The notes: generated by a model from the letters alone, not told the origin. A stretch of 64,000 nucleotides of DNA from UBA1672 sp050633285 (GCA_050633285.1 JBOEGG010000002.1:372001-436000); one strand, 5' to 3'. Counted from the stretch's first letter, positions 9,301-17,583 are shown. Made by a program: numbers and translations.

Positions 9301-11420
9301 ATTCAAAAAATGGGAGTTGGCTATATCTCATCAATGAATTTAGTTTTGCAGATGGTAGCGTTTGGGATGCGGAATTTATACGAGATAAGTATGTACAGGA
9401 TCATACGACTGATGGTGATGATACAATTGTTGGCTTTGAAAGTTCCGAAGAGTTTTTAGCATCTGCCGGTAATGATGTTGTGAACGGTAACTCAGGAAAT
9501 GATGTTTATCATTGGGCGCAAGGTGCAGGAAATGATGTTTTCTATGATTTGACGCGTAACTCTAATAATGGCTCTACTGATACTCTTATTTTGGATGATT
9601 TGAATATTTCTGATCTGACGTTTGTTCAGGATGGGAATGATTTACTTATTACTAATGTTCATACAAATGAAGTGCTTACAATAACGCGACAGCTTCATTC
9701 AACGTCTTATTATCATATTGAGAATTTTGAGTTTGCAGATAGTACTGTCTTAGTAGAAAGCCAGATTGCAGATTTAGCGAATGGTGTCGTAAATGGTACT
9801 GTTGGTGATGACGTGTTATATGGAAGTGCAGGGCACGATACCTTTGTTGGCGGAGCGGGAGCTGATACTTTAAATGGTGGTAGTGGAGGAGATACAGCTG
9901 ATTACAGTGTTTCATTAACCGCAGTTAATATTGATTTAGAAAACAACAATGCATCTGGCGGTGATGCGCAAGGTGATATACTTACTTCCATCGAAAATTT
10001 GATTGGTTCGGATGTTGCAACTGAACGTGACTATTTATTTGGTGACGCGAATGATAATGCGCTTTACGGAATGGATGGTAAAGATTTCCTTCAGGGCGGC
10101 GGCGGCGCCGATCACATAGATGGTGGTGATGAATGGGATTATGTGATGTATACGCGTTCTGACGTTGCTGTAAATATCAATTTGGCAACGAATGTTAACA
10201 CCGGAGGTCATGCGCAGGGTGATATTCTGATAGATATCGAAGCTATTATCGCAAGTGATTATGATGACACCTTAATCGGGAGCATTAATAACGATTATTT
10301 CCGTGGTGAAGATGGGAATGATACTATTTATGCTGGTGATGGCCAGGATGTTTTGTTTGGCGGTAATGGTGATGACATTCTTTATGGTGAAAATGGACAT
10401 GACACTATAAATGCCGGTGATGGCCAGGATCTGCTGTATGGTGGTGGTGATAATGATTATCTGTATGGTGAAGGTGGCGATGATGTTCTTCATAGCGATC
10501 AAGGTGCAGATACGCTTGATGGTGGTCTTGGTATTGATACAGCTGACTACAGTAGTTCTGCTTCTGTAGTTCGTATTGATCTTTTAAATAATATTTTCTA
10601 TGGCGGCGATGCTGATGGAGATACGCTTATTTCTATTGAAAATATTATAGGTTCGAATGTGACGTCTGGCCGTGATTATTTATATGGTGATGATAATGAC
10701 AATGCGATTTATAGCGGAAGTGGAAACGATTATTTGGAAGGTGGCGGCGGTGCTGATCACATAGATGGCGGTGATGACTGGGATTACGCGATGTATACGC
10801 GTTCTGATGCTGGGGTAACCATTAACATGGCAACAGGTGTTCATACCGGAGGTCACGCGCAAGATGATATCATCACAAATATTGAGGCGATTATTGCGAG
10901 TAGCTATGACGACACATTGCTTGGTTCAAATGTGAAAGACTATTTTCGTGGTGAAGATGGTGATGACTATCTTCATGGCTCAGGCGGTAAGGATATTCTG
11001 TATGGTGGAGATGGAAATGATAGTGTAAATGGAGGTTCCGGCTCAGACAAACTTTATGGTGAAGATGGTGATGACATTCTTGATGGCGGTTCTAGTGGTG
11101 ATGATCTTTATGGTGGTTCTGGGGCGGATACCTTTTTGTTTAAGGCTGCAACGGCTCTGTCTTCAATTGATGATGTCCATGACTTTTCATTGGCGGAAGG
11201 GGATAAGCTTGATATCTCTGATCTGTTGCAAGGCTATGATCCTCTAACTGATGTGATTACTGATTTTATACAAGTTACTGATAATGGTACGGATAGCACT
11301 CTGTTCGTTGATGTTGACGGGGGAGCGGATAACTTTGTTCAGATTGCGACATTAATGAATGTTACTGGCCTTACGGATGAGGATGCCCTTGAAGCATCAG
11401 GTAACCTGATTACGGCGTAA
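3348..11420 (+). CDS. Giant RTX protein with metzincin-like N-terminal domain
   Basis: A 2690-residue secreted calcium-binding protein. The N-terminal ~230 residues resemble serralysin (M10) peptidases: HEIGHALGL at about residues 147-155 and a Met-turn-like VMSYK near residue 190. The third zinc ligand expected in HExxHxxGxxH is glycine here. Middle parts contain degenerate DTVDFS/DTVDYS repeats. A Ca-binding block follows (LILDLDGDGFDL near residue 845, DDGFLAIDVNSNGQIDD). Many GGxGxDxLxG nonapeptide RTX arrays fill the last ~1400 residues, interleaved with ~120-residue all-beta modules. The last ~95 residues (ADTFLFKAATAL, then DFSLAEGDKLDISDLL) match the type I secretion C-terminal target region. 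No ABC exporter, membrane fusion protein or outer-membrane channel is encoded in the window. Substrate and role (protease, adhesin or toxin) cannot be read from sequence; the altered zinc site argues for caution about peptidase activity. Confidence 0.88.
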   Translation: MVSTQDLIGYYQLDLSVTGYTLGYSFDLSTSIWDGSFERTDNNGNTVLYHAFGDTTKALLTHQVDFVKALDAWGNYTTFNFAEDNNAPNISIFHADTNNNVPGPNDGGNKDAATFPKPSINGSRYGAEIAIDDGVDVSTARGYFVALHEIGHALGLKGDGALTDPNYNTDITVMSYKISTDSSNNFRYPVTPMALDIKAIEEQYNGFTWNPTDSYEFDPTASATDAGVFNGTLRSQTIADTNGVNAFDFSAYTGNSILQIDIRKSLDTNGDWKVYHTEVGDEFIYIAHNTDIHNVVGSNQNDIVQGNSLDNILQGGSGVDEIYGREGDDTFIATVVTAQGLAGDKYNGGGFEDDKTTALSYAVDGKDTVYYGAYSGGSITSTDAGFGVTIEFNDPANLHKAIAYKSSGGGAQDELTSIEGFVLTEFADTVKLGASALGYQTEFDGRGQEAGKEDILSFELRTQGVTVGNASDVDVKYENFEKILGSNHGDTFKYDGLDALGAGVTQATHNIDAKGGTDTVDFSEMTEGLTILVDTVEGKDIHFDSIEKMIGSNGGDVFKIKETAAIKVDHTLDGHGGIDTVDYSEETASLNINIGQNETVVFGVDTGLDTLISIEEIKGGSGKDVFKVHTLDVSGKLHLVGGDGADILDFSALTGSGVTIDGNRVVGTDITFEGFETIILSDQDDFVRNVDNMIIYTRDGEDQVEIGNNLYLVDASTDDRLTYFGRVLDDGTQRTSESSGSVSPWTDWNVQGVRYGYNHIGDLVVVPLDGGAGGFNQTYVANHKVDLVDSTQSTLGISVYETSHAAYKILEAPPGWFGATLKTLQVELEAILGDDYTPPANDPLILDLDGDGFDLAPNINISPKFDLNEDGFATSTGWTLGGDDGFLAIDVNSNGQIDDISELFGGPNESGFAALSAYDLNVDGVLDQAEASAAGIVIWVDQDGDAQTDVGELHSLSDYDIASINVAPDVTVSEDAAGGHVLLQQGIFTYADGSTGAAADVGFRSTAYDSEWLSDVTITAQALGLPQVKGHGTLPDLREAMSYDPAFATIVDNALLGFTNPDLSALRGAVMPILNGWVDSVDVPAGEPGTQARIDVPILLETAIGNGTTVLDFGVQRSDAQGTYWELASGDDVLDEFGVVIARPTYSDIVNQTTGSDEVWDVLSAEQITFLERWTGEQMPFGMDHSISGQAVSAMSHVLETMWQEMNAVAVRVASQGGPLSQYFDGVIYNPETDMFEATTDAQLVPMFQAIFTDAPGGASGDQAYLDSWKGTLDTVIAQFDQPGSASLTSYAFLFQNLVAAYDEVPLDISLEAAAGVLDIPSDVLITGAGILNGSSGADIFYMDGSDQTVNGGNGPDAFVFGKDIGHDVIAELDGTGLDHTDMLRFSAHNADDFIFTRNDVDLHIEVIATGETITVEKQFVGRGSGLGSGEIGPAYGIKEIVFADGSFYDTVDIAYAVSHPNSAALDVIGTNVTDVLAGGAGDERLEGKGGGDIYKFGIGDGHDTIYDIVRDPYAATPDIVQFGAGISFDDLRFSRVEHSDDLTITIDATGDSLTIEKQFWNSYGLLGDDDWYSAIEGFTFEDGQSFTWTDIFGILLTQQSTDGDDSIYGFDLEDTLDGGAGDDYLSGGNENDTYVFGMGYGNDTIYDYYLHAASGTEDTVLFLPDVDPATVVLSRIGNSDDVTFTLSDGSTLTIEDQLNNVILFGEFQAIEFFQFQDVNNTLWNQNDIKTMLLQTYSTDGDDVIYGFEGSGDVINGGAGNDIIYGLNGGDTYQFGVGSGSDQIQDLSQAYAAGIDSVEFLGTLTQSDVTFARDGDDLLITLVGASDTLRVLNQFDSLTYYRVEEYTFSDGTILEYLDVYAMATQGSVIEGDAGDNTLNGTDGDDIVSGHDGDDSLYGHLGDDVLYGGAGDDYLHGGEGTNIFVFSANEGHDYIERQQTGYESKVIFESDISVSDISIIRTSSAYRDITLEIGSSNNSITIESFNSKNGSWLYLINEFSFADGSVWDAEFIRDKYVQDHTTDGDDTIVGFESSEEFLASAGNDVVNGNSGNDVYHWAQGAGNDVFYDLTRNSNNGSTDTLILDDLNISDLTFVQDGNDLLITNVHTNEVLTITRQLHSTSYYHIENFEFADSTVLVESQIADLANGVVNGTVGDDVLYGSAGHDTFVGGAGADTLNGGSGGDTADYSVSLTAVNIDLENNNASGGDAQGDILTSIENLIGSDVATERDYLFGDANDNALYGMDGKDFLQGGGGADHIDGGDEWDYVMYTRSDVAVNINLATNVNTGGHAQGDILIDIEAIIASDYDDTLIGSINNDYFRGEDGNDTIYAGDGQDVLFGGNGDDILYGENGHDTINAGDGQDLLYGGGDNDYLYGEGGDDVLHSDQGADTLDGGLGIDTADYSSSASVVRIDLLNNIFYGGDADGDTLISIENIIGSNVTSGRDYLYGDDNDNAIYSGSGNDYLEGGGGADHIDGGDDWDYAMYTRSDAGVTINMATGVHTGGHAQDDIITNIEAIIASSYDDTLLGSNVKDYFRGEDGDDYLHGSGGKDILYGGDGNDSVNGGSGSDKLYGEDGDDILDGGSSGDDLYGGSGADTFLFKAATALSSIDDVHDFSLAEGDKLDISDLLQGYDPLTDVITDFIQVTDNGTDSTLFVDVDGGADNFVQIATLMNVTGLTDEDALEASGNLITA
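9891..10975 (+). repeat. Duplicated ~215-codon module inside RTX gene
   Basis: Two copies of a module repeat with a 645-base offset: DTADYS at 9891 recurs at 10536, and RDYLFGD near 10026 recurs as RDYLYGD near 10671. Each copy carries SIENLIGS, GGGGADHIDGGD, YTRSD and TGGHAQ motifs in the same order. The copies differ by many silent and coding changes, so the duplication is not recent. Confidence 0.8.
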
Positions 11421-12069
11421 TTAGGTTCGTTAATATTTTATGGATCCCCATAGTCTTTGTGATGCAGGTTTTTTTGTACGCTTTCCCAGTATTCCTATTT
11501 CATGCATATATACTGTTTGTATAGGTTAAGAAACGAGGTACAGAGATTGCCAATTTATTAAGTATGGCCTTTGGTGTATTGGAAGAGCGAGCAAAGGAAA
11601 AGAAATTAACCAGAGAGTGGATTGTTTTACAAAAATACAAAGATAAAAATTACTACCTTACTTTAGATGCACACGATGAGGGAGGTAACATTATCTATAA
11701 AAGAGTTTGTAGTTGATGCGGTTCTAAGTACTTATAAAGACTGGGTAAAACAGGTTCATGCTTTCTAATTCCCTTCTCTAAAACGATCTGTTTTTTCTTC
11801 AGTAATTAGATACGCTTTTCATAAGCAGTAATTACAAATTTTGTAGTGCGCGTATTCATCTCTGTGCCTATACCTTTTAAATCATAGCCTTTGAGTGGGC
11901 TTCGATTGGAAAGAAACTGGAAAAGAACTCTTGAGATTCGAATTCCAGTCTGCTAGAACGCTGAACAATTGGTTTAATGTGTCTCATTATAATTAGGAGA
12001 CACCCTATAAGGTGTATTATCGCCTTTGTTATTAGAAATTATACAACAAAAGTAAGAGAAGAGCGCACG
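11421..12069. other. Intergenic region between RTX gene and tig
   Basis: About 650 bases of AT-rich DNA. It contains the small frame annotated at 11564-11716. No clear terminator after the RTX gene is seen. The last ~100 bases must contain the tig promoter. A short minus-strand frame near 11810-11880 looks like random coding potential and is not annotated. Confidence 0.5.
11564..11716 (+). CDS. Possible small protein (50 aa)
   Basis: A 50-codon frame starting ATG at 11564 (MAFGVLEERAKEKKL) and ending at TGA 11714-11716. Its composition is protein-like (TREWIVLQKYKDKNYYLTL, then DAHDEGGNIIYKRVCS), but no good ribosome-binding site precedes it. It could be a genuine small gene or the 3' end of a lost gene. 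It stands alone between the RTX gene and tig. Confidence 0.35.
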   Translation: MAFGVLEERAKEKKLTREWIVLQKYKDKNYYLTLDAHDEGGNIIYKRVCS

Positions 12070-13533
12070 ATGCAAGTAAAAACATTGAAGCAAGAAGGCT
12101 TGAACCACGAGATTGAAATCACAGTTGGCGCAGATGATATTGCAGCGCGCGTTGATGGCCGTTTGGTTGAAGTTGCTAAAACAGTTCGTATTCCGGGTTT
12201 TCGTCCAGGTAAAGTGCCAATGGCAATTATGAAACAAAAATATGGTAAAGCTGTTCTTGGTGAGGTTTTAGAATCCACTGTGAATGAGACATCACAAAAG
12301 GCAATGCAGGATAATGAAATTACACCTGCGCTTCAGCCAAAGATAGAAGTAAAATCTTTTGATGAAGGCACTGACCTTGTATATACAATGAATGTTGAAG
12401 TTCTGCCGAAAATCGAAGTTCAGGATTATAAAGGCCTTAAAGTTACAAAGCTTGTAACAAAGTCAGATGACAAAGAAATTGATGAAGCGTTAGAGCGTAT
12501 TGCATCTATGCGTAAGGGCAGTCAGCCAATTGAAGGCAAGCGTAAAACAAAAAGCGGTGATATCGCCGTTATTGATTTTAAAGGCCGCACAGCAGACGAT
12601 AACGTTGAGCACCCGGGCATGGCATCAGAAGGTCATCAGTTAGAGCTAGGTTCAAATCAGTTTATCCCTGGTTTTGAAGAGCAACTTGTTGGTAAAAATG
12701 CCGGTGATGATGTTGAGGTTAAAGTTTCATTCCCTGAGGAATATGGTGCGGCGGAACTTGCCGGCCGTGATGCTATCTTTGATGTTACAATTCAGGAAAT
12801 TCGCGAAACTACAGACGCCGTAATTGATGATGAATTTGCAAAATCATTGGGTATGGATGATGTGGCGGCTTTGCGTAAAGCTGTTGCGGAGCAGGGCGAG
12901 CAGGAATACGAAAATGTTAGCCGTATGAAGCTGAAAAAGGATCTACTGGATCAGTTGGATGATGCACATGACTTTGATGTACCACAGGGTATGAAAGACA
13001 TGGAACTGCAAAATATCCTTCAACAGGTGAAAATGGATAACCAGCAACGCGGTATTACAGATGAGCCAACAGAAGAAGAAACTGAAGAATTAAAAGCAAT
13101 CGCAGACCGTCGTGTGCGTCTTGGTCTTGTTCTTTCTGAAATTGGTAAAGAAAACAACATCTCTGTTGCTGATGCGGAATTGCAAAAAGCTGTTATTACA
13201 GAAGCGCAAAAATACCCAGGTCAGGAAAAAGAAGTTTTTGATTACTTTGCAAAGAACAGAGAAGCACTTGAAAGTTTAAGAGCACCAATCTACGAAGATA
13301 AAGTTGTTGATTTTATTCTTGAGCTTGCAACTGTTGAAGAAAAAGAAGTAACAGTTGAAGAGCTAACAGCGGACGAGGAAGAGCCATCAAAGGCAAAGAA
13401 AAAGCCTGCTGCAAAGAAGAAGGCTGCTCCTAAGAAAGCTGCTGCTAAAAAAGATGAAAAAGCATCTGAAGATAAGCCAAAGGCGAAGAAGCCAGCGGCT
13501 AAAAAAGCAGCACCAAAGAAAAAAGCCTCTTAA
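12070..13533 (+). CDS. tig: Trigger factor (ribosome-associated chaperone)
   Basis: Trigger factor binds at the ribosome exit tunnel and assists nascent chains; it has peptidyl-prolyl isomerase activity. The frame is open from 11977, but the family start MQVKTLKQEGLNHEI is at 12070. The ribosome-docking signature GFRPGKVP lies near residues 43-50. The central FKBP-like domain includes GDIAVIDFKG and FIPGFEEQLVG, and the helical C-terminal domain follows. After about residue 440 the protein ends in a ~45-residue Lys/Ala/Pro tail with repeated KKPAAKK-type units, like a histone H1 tail; most trigger factors lack this. It is followed by a terminator and then clpP, the usual neighbour. Confidence 0.95.
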   Translation: MQVKTLKQEGLNHEIEITVGADDIAARVDGRLVEVAKTVRIPGFRPGKVPMAIMKQKYGKAVLGEVLESTVNETSQKAMQDNEITPALQPKIEVKSFDEGTDLVYTMNVEVLPKIEVQDYKGLKVTKLVTKSDDKEIDEALERIASMRKGSQPIEGKRKTKSGDIAVIDFKGRTADDNVEHPGMASEGHQLELGSNQFIPGFEEQLVGKNAGDDVEVKVSFPEEYGAAELAGRDAIFDVTIQEIRETTDAVIDDEFAKSLGMDDVAALRKAVAEQGEQEYENVSRMKLKKDLLDQLDDAHDFDVPQGMKDMELQNILQQVKMDNQQRGITDEPTEEETEELKAIADRRVRLGLVLSEIGKENNISVADAELQKAVITEAQKYPGQEKEVFDYFAKNREALESLRAPIYEDKVVDFILELATVEEKEVTVEELTADEEEPSKAKKKPAAKKKAAPKKAAAKKDEKASEDKPKAKKPAAKKAAPKKKAS

Positions 13534-13563
13534 TAGAAGCAAAATAATTTGATAAACGTCTTG

Positions 13564-13597
13564 AACAAGCCGTGCTCTGTGGGTACGGTTTGTTTTG
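13564..13597 (+). terminator. Rho-independent terminator after tig
   Basis: A ten-pair stem, AACAAGCCGT (13564-13573) with ACGGTTTGTT (13585-13594), includes one G-U pair when read on the + strand and runs into TTTT. Confidence 0.75.
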
Positions 13598-13660
13598 ACT
13601 CTTGTGTCTTGTGATATGAGTCGTCTAAAAAATCTAAATAACATTAATAACAAAGCTGTG

Positions 13661-14326
13661 ATGAATATGTATGATCGTGACCCTATTGACACTTATATGA
13701 ACCACTTGGTTCCAACGGTTATTGAACAAACAAACCGTGGAGAGCGTGCCTTTGATATCTATTCAAGGCTATTGAAAGAGCGCATTATCTTTTTAACAGG
13801 CGAAGTGAACGACCATGTTTCTTCTCTCATTTGTGCGCAGCTCTTATTCCTTGAGTCTGAAAACCCAAGCAAAGAAATCTCTTTCTACATTAACTCCCCC
13901 GGTGGTGTTGTAACTGCAGGTTTGGCGATGTACGACACAATGCAGTATATCCGTCCTAAAGTTTCAACTGTGTGTATCGGTCAAGCGGCGTCTATGGGGT
14001 CGTTCTTATTGATGGCAGGTGAAAAGGGCATGCGCTATTCTTTGCCAAATTCACGTATTATGATTCACCAACCATCAGGTGGTGCGCGTGGACAGGCAAG
14101 TGATATCGAAATTCAGGCGCAGGAAATATTGCGTTTACGCCAACGTTTGAACGAAACCTATGTGAAACACACAGGGCAAAAGTTGAAAGTGGTTGAAGAA
14201 GCAATGGATCGCGATAACTTTATGAGTGCCGATGAAGCAAAAGACTGGGGCTTGATTGACCATGTTGTAGAATCAAAGCCTGAGCCATTAGATGAAGATG
14301 GCAAGAAATCTGATAAGAAAAAATAA
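13661..14326 (+). CDS. clpP: ATP-dependent Clp protease proteolytic subunit
   Basis: The tetradecameric serine peptidase that degrades proteins fed by Clp unfoldases. The frame is open from 13595, but family comparison places the start at ATG 13661 (or 13667), because mature ClpP homology begins at DPIDTYMNHLVP; 13661 gives 221 residues. Catalytic residues are Ser111 in GQAASMGSF and His136 in MIHQPSGG. The C-terminus ends in a short Lys/Asp tail. It sits between tig and lon, but clpX, which usually follows clpP in alphaproteobacteria, is missing from this position. A terminator after the gene separates it from lon. Confidence 0.95.
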   Translation: MNMYDRDPIDTYMNHLVPTVIEQTNRGERAFDIYSRLLKERIIFLTGEVNDHVSSLICAQLLFLESENPSKEISFYINSPGGVVTAGLAMYDTMQYIRPKVSTVCIGQAASMGSFLLMAGEKGMRYSLPNSRIMIHQPSGGARGQASDIEIQAQEILRLRQRLNETYVKHTGQKLKVVEEAMDRDNFMSADEAKDWGLIDHVVESKPEPLDEDGKKSDKKK

Positions 14327-14350
14327 AGATATTTCTGTTTAAATTATAGA

Positions 14351-14404
14351 AGCCTTCTGCCTATATGCGTTTGCAAGGAAGCAGGGGGCTTTATTTTTTT
14401 TATT
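14351..14404 (+). terminator. Rho-independent terminator after clpP
   Basis: AGCCTTCTGC (14351-14360) pairs with GCAGGGGGCT (14381-14390), including two G-U pairs that only work on the + strand, followed by a long T-rich run. It ends the clpP message before lon. Confidence 0.85.
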
Positions 14405-14485
14405 AAACAGTGAAAAACGCTTTGATAACTGCGCTTTTCAACGCATAATAAATATATAGCCATTAAATCTAAGGGACTTTTCTTT

Positions 14486-16897
14486 ATGTCAGAGGTTAAC
14501 ACCACATCATATGCCGTTCTTCCACTCAGAGACATCGTTGTTTTTCCGCATATGATTGTCCCACTTTTTGTCGGGCGTGAGAAATCAGTTCAAGCGCTTG
14601 AGCATGTTATGCATGCGGATAAGCAAATTGTTCTCGTGACGCAAAAGACACCTGCGGAAGATGATCCAAAGGCAGAGGACTTATTCAATGTCGGTACGAT
14701 AGGTACAATTCTGCAAATGCTGAAATTGCCGGATGGTACGGTTAAGGTGTTGGTCGAAGGTGGTGAGCGCGTACGTATCTCGAATATGACAGATGAAAAA
14801 GGGTATATGGAAGCAAACATTGCGGAAATATCTGACCCTACCATTGAGAATGAAGAAGTTGAGGCACTCGCGCGCGCGGTTGTTACACAATTCGAACAGT
14901 ATGTGAAGCTGAACAAGAAGATACCGCCGGAAGTTATTGTTTCGATTAACCAAATTGATGGTGTGTCGAAAATGGCAGATACAATCGCATCGCACCTTGC
15001 CCTTAAAATAGAGCAGAAACAGGATCTTCTTGAGCAAGCATCAACGAATGATCGGCTTGAAAAAATCTATAGCTTTATCGAAGGTGAAATTGGTGTTCTT
15101 CAAGTTGAGAAACGTGTGCGTAGCCGTGTGAAACGCCAGATGGAAAAGACGCAGCGTGAGTATTATTTGAATGAGCAAATGAAGGCGATTCAAAAAGAAC
15201 TTGGCGATGGTGAAGAGGGTGTTGATGAACTCACGGAACTAGAGCAAAATATCGAAGAAGCAAAAATGTCAAAAGAGGCGCATGAGCGTGCTAAGACTGA
15301 GCTTCGTAAATTACGCCAGATGAGCCCGATGTCCGCAGAGGCAACTGTTGTGCGTAATTACCTGGATTGGGTTTTAGGTGTTCCATGGAATAAGCGCTCC
15401 CGCGTTAAGAAGGATATTAAGCAGGCTAAGTCCGTGTTGGATAAAGATCACTTTGGCTTGGAAAAAGTCAAAGAACGCATTCTGGAGTATTTAGCTGTAC
15501 AACAACGTACTCGTAAGGTGAAAGGGCCTATCCTTTGTCTGTCAGGGCCACCGGGTGTTGGTAAAACATCTCTCGGGCAATCTATGGCAAAGGCAACAAA
15601 TCGTAATTTTGTTCGTATTTCTTTGGGAGGCGTGCGAGATGAAAGTGAAATTCGTGGACACCGACGTACTTATATTGGCGCAATGCCGGGTAAGGTACTG
15701 CAAGGGATGCGTAAGGCAAAAACGACAAACCCTCTTTTCTTGCTTGATGAGATAGATAAGCTCGGTTCTGATTGGAGAGGCGACCCAAGCTCTGCTTTAT
15801 TAGAAGTGTTAGACCCTGAGCAAAATGAGAAGTTTCAGGATCATTATCTTGAGCTGGATTATGATTTATCTGACGTGATGTTTGTTTGTACTGCAAACAA
15901 TATTGGTAATATGCCGCGTCCGTTATTGGATCGTATGGAGATTATCCGTATTTCCGGTTACACCGAGGATGAGAAGCTTCAAATCGTAAAGCGCCATTTG
16001 CTTAAAAAGCAAATAAAGGCCGCAGGCTTAAAACAAAAAGAATTCAAGATTAGTGACGCAGCTATTCGTGATTTGATACGCTATTATACGCGTGAGGCTG
16101 GTGTACGTGGATTAGAGCGTGAGATCGCAAATCTATGCCGTAAATCAATCAAAGAAATTTTGATGAAGGGTAAAGAGAAAATCTCAATCACACCACGTAA
16201 TCTTACAAAATATGCCGGTGTTAAGAAATGTCGCTTTGGTGAAATTGAAGAGCATGATCGCGTTGGTGTTGTAAACGGCCTTGCCTATACAGAGAGCGGT
16301 GGTGATCTGTTGTCTATTGAGGCCGTAGTTATGCCGGGTAAGGATTGTAAGGTCTCTACGACGGGTAACTTAAAAGACGTTATGAAGGAATCTATCACTG
16401 TTGCGGAGATGCTGACGAAGTCACGTGCTGCTACATATGGTTTGGATTACGAAAAGCTGAAAGAGAAACAAGTTCACGTTCACGTTCCTGAAGGAGCAAC
16501 ACCAAAGGACGGGCCTTCTGCGGGTGCTGCTATGGTAACGGCAATTATTTCTGTTCTAACGGATATAGAAATACGTCGTGATATTGCGATGACAGGTGAG
16601 GTGAACTTGCGTGGTAATGTGACTGCGATTGGTGGATTAAAGGAAAAGCTTCTCGCTGCACTACGCGGTGGAATAAAAACGGTGCTGATTCCTGTCGATA
16701 ACGAAAAGGATTTAGAGGATTTACCGAAAAAAGTGCTTAAGGAATTGGAGATTATTCCTGTTAAAAGCATTGATGAGGTTCTTTCTCATGCCCTGACAGA
16801 CATGCCAAAACCTCTGGAATCTATAAAAAATGAAGGAATAGAGCAAATTTCTTCAGAAAACGCAGAAAACAAGGGAAAAAGCGTGATTCACCATTGA
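14486..16897 (+). CDS. lon: ATP-dependent protease Lon
   Basis: An 803-residue cytosolic AAA+ protease that removes misfolded and regulatory proteins. The N-terminal substrate-binding domain begins YAVLPLRDIVVFPHMIVP. Walker A is GPPGVGKT near residues 354-361, and Walker B is in LFLLDEIDKLG. The proteolytic dyad is Ser678 in PKDGPSAGAA and Lys721 in GGLKEKLLAA, spaced 43 residues apart as in E. coli Lon. The gene has its own leader after the clpP terminator and is followed by hup, an order common in this class. Length and motifs are complete. Confidence 0.97.
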   Translation: MSEVNTTSYAVLPLRDIVVFPHMIVPLFVGREKSVQALEHVMHADKQIVLVTQKTPAEDDPKAEDLFNVGTIGTILQMLKLPDGTVKVLVEGGERVRISNMTDEKGYMEANIAEISDPTIENEEVEALARAVVTQFEQYVKLNKKIPPEVIVSINQIDGVSKMADTIASHLALKIEQKQDLLEQASTNDRLEKIYSFIEGEIGVLQVEKRVRSRVKRQMEKTQREYYLNEQMKAIQKELGDGEEGVDELTELEQNIEEAKMSKEAHERAKTELRKLRQMSPMSAEATVVRNYLDWVLGVPWNKRSRVKKDIKQAKSVLDKDHFGLEKVKERILEYLAVQQRTRKVKGPILCLSGPPGVGKTSLGQSMAKATNRNFVRISLGGVRDESEIRGHRRTYIGAMPGKVLQGMRKAKTTNPLFLLDEIDKLGSDWRGDPSSALLEVLDPEQNEKFQDHYLELDYDLSDVMFVCTANNIGNMPRPLLDRMEIIRISGYTEDEKLQIVKRHLLKKQIKAAGLKQKEFKISDAAIRDLIRYYTREAGVRGLEREIANLCRKSIKEILMKGKEKISITPRNLTKYAGVKKCRFGEIEEHDRVGVVNGLAYTESGGDLLSIEAVVMPGKDCKVSTTGNLKDVMKESITVAEMLTKSRAATYGLDYEKLKEKQVHVHVPEGATPKDGPSAGAAMVTAIISVLTDIEIRRDIAMTGEVNLRGNVTAIGGLKEKLLAALRGGIKTVLIPVDNEKDLEDLPKKVLKELEIIPVKSIDEVLSHALTDMPKPLESIKNEGIEQISSENAENKGKSVIHH

Positions 16898-17056
16898 GTC
16901 TTTTGAAAAAAAAGATTACAAATGAATCACTGTAAATAATTGGAAACGCGCGCTAGTCATAACTTTACGTGCATGAAGATTTATTTATGGGGTTATCTTG
17001 GAAATAGTTCTAGGATAGCAATATCGTTTTTAAACCTTAACTCGAAGGGGGTTACC

Positions 17057-17332
17057 GTGAATAAACAAGACTTAGTAGCGAAAGTAGCTGAATCAGCAGA
17101 TGTATCAAAGCAAAAAGCAGCAACTGCTGTTGATGCTGTTATCGAAGCAATCAAAGAAAGCCTTACAGCTGGTGACGATGTTCGCCTAGTTGGTTTTGGT
17201 ACTTTCTCTGTATCACAACGTGCAGCGACAACAGGTCGTAATCCACGCACAGGTGAGCCGATCAAGATACCTGCATCTAAGCAACCTAAGTTCCGTCCAG
17301 GTAAAGAGCTTAAGGAAGCAGTAAACAAGTAA
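17057..17332 (+). CDS. hup: DNA-binding protein HU
   Basis: A 91-residue DNABII-family histone-like protein that bends and compacts DNA as a dimer. The frame extends upstream to 16940, but the correct start is the GTG at 17057, preceded by a GAAGGGGG ribosome-binding site (17044-17051), giving MNKQDLVAKVAESADVSKQK. The signature GFGTFSVSQRAATTGRNP matches the DNABII motif, with the Pro at the tip of the DNA-binding arm. It follows lon and is closed by a strong terminator; it could be co-regulated with lon but has about 160 bases of its own leader. Confidence 0.95.
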   Translation: MNKQDLVAKVAESADVSKQKAATAVDAVIEAIKESLTAGDDVRLVGFGTFSVSQRAATTGRNPRTGEPIKIPASKQPKFRPGKELKEAVNK

Positions 17333-17359
17333 GCTTGTTTGCGCTTTTAAAGATAAAAA

Positions 17360-17392
17360 CGGCCGCTCATAATAGGGCGGCCGAATTTTTTT
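17360..17392 (+). terminator. Rho-independent terminator after hup
   Basis: CGGCCGC (17360-17366) pairs with GCGGCCG (17377-17383), followed by AA and seven T. Confidence 0.85.
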
Positions 17393-17461
17393 GAAAAAAC
17401 CTGAATTCTAGGCTTGCATTTATTCTTCGAAGCCATTAGATATATTCCACCAATTGGTTAC

Positions 17462-17537
17462 GGGTGATTAGCTCAGCTGGGAGAGCATCTCGTTTACACC
17501 GAGGAGGTCGGCGGTTCGATCCCGTCATCACCCACCA
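17462..17537 (+). tRNA. tRNA-Val (anticodon UAC), integration target
   Basis: A 76-base tRNA with acceptor stem GGGTGAT/ATCACCC, anticodon stem TCTCG/CGAGG around TTTACAC (anticodon TAC), T-loop GGTTCGATCC and encoded CCA. It stays intact after integration because the element supplies an identical 3' end. Confidence 0.97.
17491..17537 (+). other. attL core (47 bp direct repeat)
   Basis: Starts with CGTTTACACCGAGGAGG and runs to the CCA end of tRNA-Val. It is identical over 47 bases to 50991-51037; the flanking bases differ (T versus G before, A versus T after). Confidence 0.93.
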
Positions 17538-17583
17538 ACCAAACCAATGACTTGTCCATTAATTATGATAAATGACTGCTTGC

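Noticed and set aside
7300..11150. Regular short DNA repeats that might suggest a CRISPR array
   Set aside because: They encode GGxGxDxLx RTX nonapeptides in one frame with no constant-length spacers. No cas gene is present.
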